This document shows positions 1 to 8,040 of a stretch of DNA of 9,114 nucleotides, piece by piece. Numbering within the stretch: the first letter of the stretch is position 1; each line of letters starts with the position of its first letter. The position numbers and the translations under genes are program-made. This stretch comes from an uncultured Acidobacteriota bacterium (GTDB lineage: Bacteria; Acidobacteriota; Blastocatellia; RBC074): contig CALBSU010000198.1 of the NCBI GenBank assembly GCA_937967285.1, forward strand, positions 1-9,114. The letters are read 5' to 3'. The notes under the pieces were generated by a model. That model did not search any database. It saw only the letters and a list, made by a program, of their open reading frames with translations, and was not told the origin of the DNA.

Positions 1-58
1 TACTAAAGACCTCCAATAAATCAGATAATTGCGAAGTGCGGAAATATAACAAAAACAA

Positions 59-152
59 GTATAAAGTACAAAGTATAAAGTACAAAGATTCGCATTTGTC
101 GGTCGGCGGATCCGGCCGTTGTACTTTGTACTTTATACTTTATACTTTCTAC
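59..152. repeat. Inverted repeat with heptad-periodic arms (GTANAAA family), copy 1
   Basis: The left arm is four heptads at 59-65, 66-72, 73-79 and 80-86 (GTATAAA, GTACAAA, GTATAAA, GTACAAA) plus G87. The right arm is C124 plus four heptads of TTTNTAC type at 125-131, 132-138, 139-145 and 146-152. The arms are 29 nt each and pair at 27 positions, with an AT-rich stem and a GC-rich spacer (88-123) that contains the palindrome CGGATCCG. The right arm ends only 6 nt before the start codon of the following gene. A second element with the same architecture lies at 2041-2141. I saw no target-site duplication. It could be a dispersed genomic repeat, a transcript-end hairpin or a protein-binding array. 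Confidence 0.85.
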
Positions 153-158
153 TGATTT

Positions 159-794
159 ATGAAGCGGCGACTCTTACTCTTTCTTCTCCTGGCGGCGGCG
201 ATCGGATTCATATATATCCATCTGCAGGTCCACGGCTATGACGACAGGATACACACCGACCCGCGGGGTCTGGAGACAGGCGTCTGGCCGCGTCCGCGCG
301 TCGCGGTGGTCTTCGGTGCGAGCGTCTTCGGAAACAGGACGCTCTCGCCGGTGCTGGCCGACAGGGTCGAACGGGCAATCGAGATTTACCGGGCCGGGAA
401 GGTCGACCGGATCCTGGTCTCGGGCGACAACCGGCATCCGAGCTACAACGAGCCGCTGGCGATGCAGGAATACCTGATCGGCCGCGGAGTCGAACAGCGC
501 CACATCATCGTCGATTACAGCGGCAGATCGACCTACGAGACCTGCCTCAGAGCCAGAAAAGTATACGGCCTCGACCACGCGGTCCTCGTGACTCAGGAGT
601 TTCACCTCGCGCGTGCGCTCTATATCGCCAACGAACTCGGGCTCGACGCGGTCGGAATATCGGCCGATCTGGCTCCTTCCAACCAGCTCGGCTATCACAC
701 CGTCCGCGAATGGGGCGCCGAGATCAAGGCCTACTTCAATCTCAATTTCATTCCTCCCGAGGCGCTGCTCGACTCTCGAAAACCGATCAGTTGA
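159..794 (+). CDS. SanA/YdcF-like DUF218 membrane-anchored protein
   Basis: This 211-residue protein has one N-terminal hydrophobic segment (about residues 4-20) after a short MKRR start, so it is probably anchored in the inner membrane with the domain outside. The DUF218 fold signature is present: FGAS at 52-55, SGDN at 88-91 followed by E98, STYE at 124-127, and TQEFHL at 145-150. The family includes E. coli SanA, linked to envelope barrier function and vancomycin exclusion at high temperature; the biochemical activity of the family is not settled. The start is fixed by an in-frame TGA at 153-155 just upstream and no later Met near the N terminus. There is no Shine-Dalgarno sequence because the heptad repeat arm occupies that place, so initiation would be SD-independent. 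No terminator follows. Length and domain suit a complete gene. The symbol sanA is plausible but not assigned, as ydcF-type relatives are similar. Confidence 0.88.
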   Translation: MKRRLLLFLLLAAAIGFIYIHLQVHGYDDRIHTDPRGLETGVWPRPRVAVVFGASVFGNRTLSPVLADRVERAIEIYRAGKVDRILVSGDNRHPSYNEPLAMQEYLIGRGVEQRHIIVDYSGRSTYETCLRARKVYGLDHAVLVTQEFHLARALYIANELGLDAVGISADLAPSNQLGYHTVREWGAEIKAYFNLNFIPPEALLDSRKPIS

Positions 795-815
795 TCTTCC
801 CCGGCAAAGATTATC

Positions 816-844
816 TTGACTCGGGAGACTCCATTGCAGATAAT
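816..844 (+). promoter_or_regulatory. Sigma70-type promoter of the pheA-DAHP synthase operon
   Basis: TTGACT (816-821) and GATAAT (839-844) are separated by exactly 17 nt, five of six matches to consensus in each box. Transcription would begin near 851, giving a leader of about 340 nt before pheA. It is placed correctly for the leader peptide and attenuator downstream. Confidence 0.72.
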
Positions 845-870
845 GCGCTGCGTGATTGGTCAGTCCAATG

Positions 871-927
871 GTCGGGATCGAAATCAATGATCCGACTGCA
901 ACCGGACCGGGTCGAGCACCCATCCGG
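871..927 (+). other. Two leader hairpins upstream of the leader peptide
   Basis: Hairpin A pairs GTCG (871-874) with CGAC (893-896) and ATC (877-879) with GAT (889-891), with a small bulge. Hairpin B pairs CCGGA (902-906) with TCCGG (923-927) and GGGT (909-912) with ACCC (918-921) around a 5-nt loop. Both lie in the untranslated leader between the promoter and the leader peptide. They may be simple 5' stabilising structure or part of an additional sensor; the sequence alone does not decide. Confidence 0.4.
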
Positions 928-995
928 ACATCGACAGATTTAATCTCAATTTTCTCAATATTAAAGATATGACGAATCGGATCGAGACAAGGCGG

Positions 996-1112
996 ATGAA
1001 CGACTACGGGGCGCGGATCGCGCGTGCCGGTGAGTTCAATGTCTGTCAGTTCGGATTCTATTTTTACTTTAGCATCTCCAGAGGGGCCTTGAGCGCCGGG
1101 TCGGACGGATGA
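996..1112 (+). CDS. Candidate aromatic leader peptide (Phe/Tyr attenuation)
   Basis: A 38-codon ORF runs from ATG 996 to TGA 1110-1112. AAGG (989-992) lies just upstream at a short spacing of 3 nt, a weak ribosome site. The notable stretch is codons 19-25, FGFYFYF (1050-1070): four Phe and two Tyr codons in seven, with another Phe at codon 14. It sits in the leader of prephenate dehydratase, the committed enzyme of Phe synthesis, and a terminator hairpin stands between the two. This is the arrangement of amino-acid leader peptides such as enterobacterial PheL. The peptide is longer than PheL and continues 13 codons beyond the aromatic run, covering the proposed antiterminator strand. A product function is not expected; translation itself would be the sensor. 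A chance ORF in AT-rich leader DNA is the alternative. Confidence 0.6.
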   Translation: MNDYGARIARAGEFNVCQFGFYFYFSISRGALSAGSDG

Positions 1113-1150
1113 CCGGGAGATCGCAAAAGGAAAGCCTGAAAAGGCCCCTC
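1081..1150 (+). promoter_or_regulatory. Proposed antiterminator of the pheA attenuator
   Basis: GAGGGGCCTT (1081-1090) is a perfect 10-bp complement of AAGGCCCCTC (1141-1150), the 5' arm of the terminator. The same ten bases occur again in the terminator's 3' arm (1164-1173 region), so the two pairings are mutually exclusive. The 5' strand lies 10-30 nt after the Phe/Tyr codons of the leader peptide. A ribosome stalled early in that run would leave it free to pair, preventing termination. The pairing is directly visible; the regulatory reading is inference. Confidence 0.6.
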
Positions 1151-1177
1151 GTTCAAGCAGAGCGAGGGGCCTTTTCA
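1137..1177 (+). terminator. pheA: Attenuator terminator immediately upstream of pheA
   Basis: A perfect 15-bp stem joins 1137-1151 to 1163-1177. Its core is AAAAGGCCCCTCG against CGAGGGGCCTTTT, and it can extend into the 11-nt loop by three more pairs, one of them G-T. The 3' arm ends in TTTT followed by CAATT. It ends 14 nt before the pheA start codon, so it cannot serve an upstream gene's 3' end alone and would block readthrough into pheA. The 3' arm GCGAGGGGCCTTTT (1162-1175) resembles the terminators in the 6462-6695 leader. Confidence 0.8.
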
Positions 1178-1191
1178 ATTGGATATAGAAG

Positions 1192-2147
<956 letters not shown>

Positions 2148-2166
2148 TGCACTGGAGTTTAAACCA

Positions 2167-3183
<1,017 letters not shown>

Positions 3184-3190
3184 TCGGGTC

Positions 3191-3225
3191 AGACCGGCGG
3201 CGCAAATCCCGCCCCGCCGGTCTTT
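3191..3225 (+). terminator. Terminator of the pheA-DAHP synthase operon
   Basis: AGACCGGCGG (3191-3200) pairs perfectly over 10 bp with CCGCCGGTCT (3214-3223), loop 13 nt, followed by a short T run (TCTTT). It begins 7 nt after the DAHP synthase stop. The U-tract is short, so termination may be partial. Confidence 0.7.
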
Positions 3226-3232
3226 ACCGCGC

Positions 3233-3261
3233 TTGTCGTACCGGCCCGGAAATGTTAAAAA
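3233..3261 (+). promoter_or_regulatory. Possible promoter for the small gene at 3330
   Basis: TTGTCG (3233-3238), a 17-nt spacer and TAAAAA (3256-3261), with TG placed as an extended -10 (3253-3254). The -10 is a weak match, so this is tentative. It lies between the operon terminator and the next plus-strand ORF. Confidence 0.3.
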
Positions 3262-3329
3262 CGTTCTGCGCCCCCGGATGATCCGTCATTCAGGAATTCA
3301 GACAAGCCCGACCCTGCCAGATTACCGAT

Positions 3330-3581
3330 ATGAGAGTTAAAAAGACCGCACTGATAGTCTGCAATAACGGGAAGCAATACTGGATCACTCAGAAGCAGTT
3401 CTGGAACATGGTCCGCGAGGGCGTGGTCGTCCAGACCGGCGACCGTCCATTGACCGGACGCTTCCGGGGACGCGACGACCAGCTCCTGATCACCGTCCAG
3501 CACACCGTCCTGAACAAGGCCACCCCGGTCCACACCGGAGAAGTCCTCAGATCCGCGCGGCTCCGCAAATCCCGCCGCTGA
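3330..3581 (+). CDS. Small protein of unknown function
   Basis: I do not recognise this 83-residue protein. The N-terminal half has the look of a small folded domain: a short hydrophobic strand (TALIVCNNG) followed by KQYWITQKQFWNMVREG, rich in aromatic residues. The C-terminal third is basic and probably disordered, ending RLRKSRR. There is no signal peptide or membrane segment. Codons are strongly G/C at the third position, like neighbouring genes, which supports coding; no clear Shine-Dalgarno precedes the ATG. It is alone between the aromatic operon terminator and the convergent sulfur-carrier operon. The basic tail would suit nucleic-acid binding, but that is a guess. An ORF on the opposite strand (3255-3605) covers the same bases and is less gene-like. 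Confidence 0.55.
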   Translation: MRVKKTALIVCNNGKQYWITQKQFWNMVREGVVVQTGDRPLTGRFRGRDDQLLITVQHTVLNKATPVHTGEVLRSARLRKSRR

Positions 3582-3669
3582 GACCCGATTACGATTTTTC
3601 TTCAAGTTTTTTCGATAGTAATGGAACTTTTCGGGCCGCCGGGCGTGTGAGTCTCCAGCTAGTGAGGAA

Positions 3670-3787
<118 letters not shown>

Positions 3788-3802
3788 CCGTGTTTTCAGG
3801 GC

Positions 3803-4078
3803 TCATCCGCCCGCAATCGCCGGAACAATCGAAATTTCAGCCTTTTCGCCGACAGCGGTATCGAGTCGGTCGAGAAAGCGTATATCCTCGCCGTCCACGT
3901 AAACATTAATGAATCTGCGGAGATCGCCGTTCTCCTCGCACAGTCTGGCCCGGATTCCGGGGAATCTGGTTTCGAGGTGATCGAAGACATCACGGATGGT
4001 TCCGCCCTCGACGGCGACGGTCTCGACGCCGTCCGTGAAGCGACGCAGCGGAGTGGGGATAATTACGGTTCTCGACAT
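3803..4078 (-). CDS. CysO/MoaD/ThiS-family ubiquitin-like sulfur carrier protein
   Basis: This 91-residue beta-grasp protein ends in AIAGG. The family activates the C-terminal Gly-Gly by adenylation, converts it to a thiocarboxylate and hands the sulfur to a partner enzyme. The pattern most resembles mycobacterial CysO: an IPTPLRR opening (7-13), [16 protein letters not shown] in the middle (55-70), and the SIVPAIAGG end (83-91). I chose ATG 4078 because AGGAG lies 6 nt upstream (4085-4089) and the family start is reproduced; a longer frame reaching 4144 adds 22 residues that run into repeat DNA. It is the third gene of the SDR-threonine synthase operon, separated from threonine synthase by a 322-nt gap containing CCAAG repeats. 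No E1-like activating enzyme or JAMM protease is in the window. A molybdopterin MoaD role is less likely, as no moa gene is nearby. Confidence 0.9.
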   Translation of the reverse strand: MSRTVIIPTPLRRFTDGVETVAVEGGTIRDVFDHLETRFPGIRARLCEENGDLRRFINVYVDGEDIRFLDRLDTAVGEKAEISIVPAIAGG

Positions 4079-4101
4079 TGACAGCTCCTTTCCTGAATAA
4101 A

Positions 4102-4126
4102 CCTTGGCAAACCTTGCGCCTTGGCG
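4102..4126. repeat. CCTTGG-type short periodic repeat (third arm of the CCAAG family)
   Basis: CCTTGGC (4102-4108), CCTTGCG (4112-4118) and CCTTGGCG (4119-4126) lie just upstream of the sulfur-carrier ribosome site. On the minus strand this reads CGCCAAGG..., the same pattern as the 5' arm of the larger hairpin at 4210-4370, so it could compete for its 3' arm. The similarity is short and may only mark a decayed unit. Confidence 0.5.
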
Positions 4127-4209
4127 ATAAAAACTGTTCATCATTGGGCTGAACAGTTACATAAAAAATCCCCTTAAGTACTATGGAAGCTATATTCCTA
4201 TGAATTTTC

Positions 4210-4370
4210 GACGCCAAGAAACCAAGAAAGCCAAGATTGAATTAAGGATGAAGTTGCTCCTCTTTCCTCCATCTTGCCACTCGAACACAGGCATTAACCG
4301 CCGCTTGAATGCATGATGGAATAGCCATTGAAATCCTTTTCCTTCTTGGCCCTCTTGGTTTCCTGGCGTC
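4210..4370 (-). repeat. Long inverted repeat with CCAAG-periodic arms
   Basis: The arms are 4210-4236 and 4344-4370, 27 nt each. The first arm is GACGCCAAG, AAACCAAG, AAAGCCAAGA: CCAAG every 8-9 nt. As DNA the arms match at 24 of 27 positions. Read as minus-strand RNA, the three differences all become G-U pairs, giving an unbroken 27-bp stem; in the plus-strand sense they would be A-C mismatches. The 107-nt spacer has no ORF. The element sits between threonine synthase and the sulfur carrier, 31 nt after the threonine synthase stop, and may act as a processing, stabilising or termination structure. The remaining gap, 4127-4209, shows nothing further. Confidence 0.85.
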
Positions 4371-4400
4371 TAAATCCAAAGATTTTTAGTTTCCAGAACA

Positions 4401-5636
4401 TTAAGCGGCGAGCGTGACGCCGGAGACGAACTCCTCGAATGCAGCCAGGCGCGGTTCGATCGGTTCGAGTTCGTCGAGCGACAGCGCGTCCTGTGTCTTG
4501 AGTCCATTGCCTGTTATGGCGATGACGATGCGCGAATCGGGATCGAGCCGGCCCTGAGCGATCAGCTTGCGGGCGACGGCCAGCGTCGTTCCGCCCGCCG
4601 TCTCGGTGAAGACACCCTCGGTCTCGGCCAGCAGCCTGATCGACTCGACTATCTCGGCGTCGCTGGCATCCTCCGACCAGCCCCCTGTTTCGCCGATCAC
4701 TCCGGTGGCGAAGTAGCCGTCGGCCGGATTGCCGATGGCCAGCGATTTGGCGATCGTATCCGGCTTGACCGGCGTGATGTCGCGCGTTCCGGCCTTGACC
4801 GCCGCGGCGATCGGATTGCATCCCGTGGCCTGGGCGCCGAAGAACTTCGTTTGCGCCGGCTCGACGAAGCCGATCTGCTCGAGCTCCCTGAATGCCTTGT
4901 AGATCTTGGTGATCAGCGAGCCTCCCGCCATCGGGACCACCACAGCGTCGGGAAGCTGCCAGCCGAGCGCCTCAGCGATCTCGTAACCGAAGGTCTTCGA
5001 TCCCTCGCCGTAGAACGGACGCAGATTGACATTGACGAAAGCGATCCGGTGACGGCCGGCGATCTCGCTGCAGAGGCGGTTGACGTCGTCGTAATTTCCA
5101 CGGACCGGAACGACATTGGCTCCGAAGATCTGCGTTCCGAGGACCTTGCTCCGCTCGAGGTTGTGCGGGATCAGAATGTAGGCCGGCAGCCCGGAGGCCG
5201 AGGCATTGGCCGCGACCGAATTGGCGAGATTGCCCGTCGAGGCGCAGCCGACCGCCTTGAAACCGAACTCCCGCGCCTTCGAGAGCGCCACCGCCACCAC
5301 GCGGTCCTTGAATGAGAGGGTCGGATGCGAGACGGCATCGTTCTTGAGGTGAACCTCGCGGACCCCGATCGCCCGTGCCAGCCTGTCGGCCCGAACCAGC
5401 GGCGTGCCTCCCGAATGAAGACCGACCGTCGGTTCCCCGTCGAGCGGAAGAAACTCCCTGTACCTCCACATCGTCCGCGAACGCGTATCGAGATCCGCCT
5501 TCTTCAGATTTCCCCGGATAGCCTCGTAATCGTAATCGACTTCGAGCGGGCCGAAACATTCCTCGCAGATCGCCAGCGGCTCGACCTCGTACGATGCGCC
5601 GCAGATTCTGCACTTGAGTCCTTTAACGTAGCTCAT
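4401..5636 (-). CDS. thrC: Threonine synthase-like PLP enzyme with N-terminal zinc ribbon
   Basis: A 411-residue fold-type II PLP enzyme. Threonine synthase converts O-phosphohomoserine and water to threonine and phosphate. An N-terminal zinc ribbon has Cys9, Cys12, Cys24 and Cys27. The PLP domain has SGGTPL (75-80), the Schiff-base lysine in LSFKDR (Lys110), the STGN phosphate-site motif (133-136), a PMAGGSL glycine loop (about 234-240) and ITGNGLK near the end. The start ATG 5636 has GAGGTG about 5 nt upstream and gives the zinc ribbon at the expected position. It follows the SDR gene by 31 nt and precedes the CysO-like gene. The zinc-ribbon form next to a MoaD/ThiS-family gene is an arrangement I recall from other bacteria, including actinomycetes. 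By analogy with CysM, which uses CysO thiocarboxylate as sulfur donor, this enzyme might add sulfur to an activated homoserine; that is inference. Classical threonine synthesis remains the default call. Confidence 0.92.
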   Translation of the reverse strand: MSYVKGLKCRICGASYEVEPLAICEECFGPLEVDYDYEAIRGNLKKADLDTRSRTMWRYREFLPLDGEPTVGLHSGGTPLVRADRLARAIGVREVHLKNDAVSHPTLSFKDRVVAVALSKAREFGFKAVGCASTGNLANSVAANASASGLPAYILIPHNLERSKVLGTQIFGANVVPVRGNYDDVNRLCSEIAGRHRIAFVNVNLRPFYGEGSKTFGYEIAEALGWQLPDAVVVPMAGGSLITKIYKAFRELEQIGFVEPAQTKFFGAQATGCNPIAAAVKAGTRDITPVKPDTIAKSLAIGNPADGYFATGVIGETGGWSEDASDAEIVESIRLLAETEGVFTETAGGTTLAVARKLIAQGRLDPDSRIVIAITGNGLKTQDALSLDELEPIEPRLAAFEEFVSGVTLAA

Positions 5637-5667
5637 TTCACCTCACTGTCGGCTGAAAATGCAGGGT

Positions 5668-6438
5668 TTATCCGCAGAGGATGGCCCCGCCGTTGACGTT
5701 CAGTATCTCTCCGGTCACGTGACGCGCCAGATCGGATGCCAGAAAGAGGATCGGGCCGGCCACGTCATCGGCGCTCGCCACCCGGCGCAACGGAATCGCG
5801 TCGGTGATGCGCCTCAGCTCCTGCTCGTCCGAATGCAGGGCGCCGGCGGCCATGTCCGTATCGACCCATCCCGGCGCGACGCAGTTGACTCGCACATTGT
5901 GCGGCCCGAGCTCCGTCGCCAGGGACTTGGTAAAACTGATGACGGCGCCCTTCGATGCCGCATAGTCCGAATGACCCGCCTCTCCGCGCTGGCCGGCCGT
6001 TGAACTCACCGTAACGATGTTGCCGCTCTTCTGCCCGACCATCACGCGAGCGGCTTCACGGCTGAGGTAGTAGACCCCGTTGACGTTGACCCTGATCGTG
6101 TCTTCCCACTGATCATCCGTCAGCTCAGTAACGGGACAATCGGCCTGCGGCCAGATCCCCGCGTTGGCGACGGCCACATCGAGCCGTTTGTACCGGTCCA
6201 GCGCCTGCCTGACCAGAAAATGGGCCTGCTCCGGAACCGATATGTCCGCCTGCACGATCGTCGGCTCGCATCCCAGCCGCTCGACCTCTTCAGCCGTCTT
6301 CGACGCCGCCTCCCAGTTGACGTGATAATTAATGATGACGCCCCTGGCGCCGGCCGCCGCGAACCTGATCGCCGCCGCCGCACCTATGCCGCGCGATGCG
6401 CCGGTGATCAATACCACCTGATCCTTGAACGAATACAT
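5668..6438 (-). CDS. Short-chain dehydrogenase/reductase (FabG-like)
   Basis: A complete 256-residue classical SDR using NAD(P)H. The cofactor motif TGASRGIG is at 12-19, the structural NAG at 92-94, the catalytic residues are Asn118, Ser146, Tyr159 and Lys163 (YAASK), and the PG motif is at 189-190. The C terminus (VTGEILNVNGG) is typical of FabG-type ketoreductases. I chose ATG 6438: it gives the standard MYSFKDQVVLITG opening. A GTG at 6489 would add 17 residues translated from the leader's terminator repeat, which is not credible. The ribosome site is unclear: AAAAGG directly abuts ATG and a G-rich block lies about 10 nt upstream. It is the first gene of the operon with threonine synthase and the sulfur carrier. 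The substrate cannot be told; with no acyl carrier protein or fab gene near, a role tied to its operon partners is possible. Confidence 0.92.
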   Translation of the reverse strand: MYSFKDQVVLITGASRGIGAAAAIRFAAAGARGVIINYHVNWEAASKTAEEVERLGCEPTIVQADISVPEQAHFLVRQALDRYKRLDVAVANAGIWPQADCPVTELTDDQWEDTIRVNVNGVYYLSREAARVMVGQKSGNIVTVSSTAGQRGEAGHSDYAASKGAVISFTKSLATELGPHNVRVNCVAPGWVDTDMAAGALHSDEQELRRITDAIPLRRVASADDVAGPILFLASDLARHVTGEILNVNGGAILCG

Positions 6439-6454
6439 CCTTTTCAATCCCCCC

Positions 6455-6544
<90 letters not shown>

Positions 6545-6595
6545 TCCGGGTCCGTCGGACCCCTGATTTGTCAAATTGTGCGGCGCATAAACAGA

Positions 6596-6695
6596 AACGG
6601 CCCCACGCTAAACTGCGTGAGGCCGTTTGGAAACTCGGTGCTTCAGGCTGTTTAGCGCTGTTTTTAACGTGGAGCAAGTCGCCTTAAATCGCCAC
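6596..6695 (-). promoter_or_regulatory. Leader RNA element, copy 2 (promoter-proximal), with terminator and alternative stem
   Basis: This has the same parts in the same order as copy 1: GTGGCGATTT to TTGCTCCAC (6695 to 6669), linker TTAAAAAC, CGCTAAAC (6657-6650), and a terminator stem of AAACGGCC-T-CACGC with GCGTG-G-GGCCGTTT (6629 to 6596), 13 bp with one mismatch, followed by CTGTTT. GTTTAGCG (6613-6606) overlaps the terminator loop and 3' arm and is a perfect 8-bp complement of CGCTAAAC. The centre is about 19 nt longer than in copy 1 and differs in sequence, while the ends are nearly the same. Tandem copies of a switch-like leader occur with some riboswitches; no known class was recognised here. 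Confidence 0.6.
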
Positions 6696-6716
6696 GATCA
6701 CTGATTACGAAGCTGC

Positions 6717-6746
6717 ACATTACACTCACTTCAACTTCATCGTCAA
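6717..6746 (-). promoter_or_regulatory. Promoter of the SDR-threonine synthase-sulfur carrier operon
   Basis: On the minus strand TTGACG (6746-6741), an 18-nt spacer and TAATGT (6722-6717). Transcription would start near 6710, just before leader copy 2, so the 270-nt leader would consist almost wholly of the two repeat elements. Confidence 0.55.
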
Positions 6747-6901
6747 GCGAAAACCCGGACCGCTCTAAAAATTGTTCGTTTCCGCGTCAACCTGCTCCGG
6801 AGAGACGGCCCCTCCCCGTGCGGAAAAACAGCCGTGTTCGCGAACCCCTTGAAGTCGATGATCGTAACGCTTTATTACAACGGCAGTTCCGGCACGGGAA
6901 A

Positions 6902-6930
6902 TTGCCGCATATTCAGACTGGTGTTATAGT
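6902..6930 (+). promoter_or_regulatory. Promoter of the zinc-ribbon membrane protein gene
   Basis: TTGCCG (6902-6907), a 17-nt spacer and TATAGT (6925-6930). The start would be near 6937, leaving a short leader with the strong AGGAGGAAGG ribosome site at 6953-6962. It is divergent from the SDR operon promoter; nothing else was recognised in 6747-6901. Confidence 0.6.
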
Positions 6931-6967
6931 TCAGTTTCCATAGTTCGAGTCGAGGAGGAAGGCCAAT

Positions 6968-7450
6968 ATGTTCTGTCCGGATTGCGGCACCGACAATTCG
7001 AGGAATCAGCGATACTGCACGAAATGCGGTTCCAATCTGATGGCGATCGATAGAGCGCGTGAGATCGTGAACGAGATGTCGTCGGGTTCAGGCGCTCCGG
7101 TACTCCCCTCGACGACCATCCTGCGCATCGTCGCACTGATCGCGACCGTCGGATTTCTTGCGACGACCGGCGGCGTCCTGGCTCTGATGTCGATCGACGA
7201 GGGGCGAGGCCCGATCCCCATCTTTTTCGCCATCGGCGGATTCGTCAGCATGGTTCTGATCTGCCGCCACCTGCTCAACATGCTGAAGGGCGGAACGCCC
7301 GGCGAGATCAGCCGAAAGCCTGCGGCGCCATACACCGCGCCCCAGGCCGTCCGGGGCGGAAACACGAACAGATCCCTTCAGGAAGGATCTCCCTCCTACC
7401 AGAGCGTGATCGAAGATCCGACACGCCAGTTCGAATCCGAGAAAAGGTGA
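6968..7450 (+). CDS. Zinc-ribbon protein with two membrane segments, unknown function
   Basis: 160 residues. An N-terminal zinc ribbon uses Cys3, Cys6, Cys17 and Cys20 (CPDC and CTKC). Two hydrophobic segments follow at about 51-75 and 82-99, separated by a short acidic and glycine loop (DEGRGP). The C-terminal 50 residues are polar and probably disordered. The ribbon and the tail are on the same side of the membrane, probably the cytoplasm. This build is common among bacterial proteins annotated only as zinc-ribbon domain-containing, and no catalytic motif is seen. The start is well supported by AGGAGGAAGG about 6 nt upstream and by the ribbon lying at the very N terminus. The next gene is convergent, its stop 16 nt away, and encodes a protein of the same plan. 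Confidence 0.85.
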   Translation: MFCPDCGTDNSRNQRYCTKCGSNLMAIDRAREIVNEMSSGSGAPVLPSTTILRIVALIATVGFLATTGGVLALMSIDEGRGPIPIFFAIGGFVSMVLICRHLLNMLKGGTPGEISRKPAAPYTAPQAVRGGNTNRSLQEGSPSYQSVIEDPTRQFESEKR

Positions 7451-7465
7451 TATAAGCCGGCTGCT

Positions 7466-7840
7466 TCAGGGATGCGATGAGGCCTGACGACCATCGGTTG
7501 GGGGATCGGACGCTCTGTTGACGGCCGATTTATCCCTTGTTCGGGAACGACGTCGCCGGTCAGCAGGTTTGTCGGGAGCAGGCTGCGCCGTGCGATATCC
7601 GGCGCCCGGGTCCCGGAACATCGCAACCAGTTCCTTCCAGTCGATCTGACGCGCCACCAGAACCGATCCGCCGATCAGAAATAGAATAATGATCAGGTTG
7701 ATCAATTGCCCGCCGACTCTCTCGAGCGTTCCCCGCTTGAAGCCCCCGCCCAATTGATTGTAATCCTGCAGCGAGGCGCGGCATTGCGGACAGTAGAACT
7801 GCCAGTTGGTGATCTCTGTTTGGCATTTCGGACATATCAT
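7466..7840 (-). CDS. Zinc-ribbon protein with one membrane segment, unknown function
   Basis: 124 residues from the chosen start. The zinc ribbon again uses Cys3, Cys6, Cys17 and Cys20 (CPKC and CPQC), exactly the spacing of the convergent neighbour. A single hydrophobic segment spans about 45-63 (INLIIILFLIGGSVLVA), and the tail of about 55 residues is basic and Pro/Arg-rich (RRRRSRTR), so likely cytoplasmic and disordered. I chose ATG 7840 because it places the ribbon at the N terminus as in the neighbour, with GGAG about 12 nt upstream. The frame stays open to 7927, where GTG/ATG starts would add 29 polar residues; GGAG lies only 2 nt before ATG 7924. No function can be assigned; zinc binding and membrane anchoring are the supported statements. 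Confidence 0.75.
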   Translation of the reverse strand: MICPKCQTEITNWQFYCPQCRASLQDYNQLGGGFKRGTLERVGGQLINLIIILFLIGGSVLVARQIDWKELVAMFRDPGAGYRTAQPAPDKPADRRRRSRTRDKSAVNRASDPPTDGRQASSHP

Positions 7841-8040
7841 CTTCGTATCAGTTCTCCGGTCGGATAACCTGGTTGCAGTTTCATTCAGGGGAGAGTCCGC
7901 GGTGGGGGAGACCTCTGATACCATCACTCCGGAGATACCTTTCCCGGCATCTTCCGGCGGCCGAAAATAATCGCTTGAGTTATCGTCTTCAGTCGCGCAT
8001 CATCATCTCACAACATACTCCGCAATTAAAGCGATACCTT

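Noticed and set aside
59..152. Heptad repeats as a CRISPR array
   Set aside because: 7-nt units in inverted arms with no unique spacers between units.
174..1178. Long minus-strand ORF of 334 codons
   Set aside because: It lies opposite the SanA-like gene and the pheA leader; its protein has no recognisable domain and follows the G/C third-base pattern of the plus-strand gene.
3255..3605. Minus-strand ORF of 116 codons opposite the 3330-3581 gene
   Set aside because: No motif, no ribosome site, composition of an antisense frame; the plus-strand frame is the better candidate though itself uncertain.
4294..4821. Overlapping minus-strand ORF across the end of thrC
   Set aside because: Out of frame with thrC, Arg/Gly-rich composition and no homology signal; thrC stays intact, so this is not a frameshift.
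6679..6704. GTG-start mini-ORF MIVAI in leader copy 2 as a branched-chain leader peptide
   Set aside because: No ribosome site, only five codons, and copy 1 has no counterpart because the reading frame is not kept; RNA structure explains the conservation better.
7873..8040. N-terminal extension of the cytochrome c ORF
   Set aside because: It would bury the signal peptide and lipobox inside the protein and has no ribosome site.
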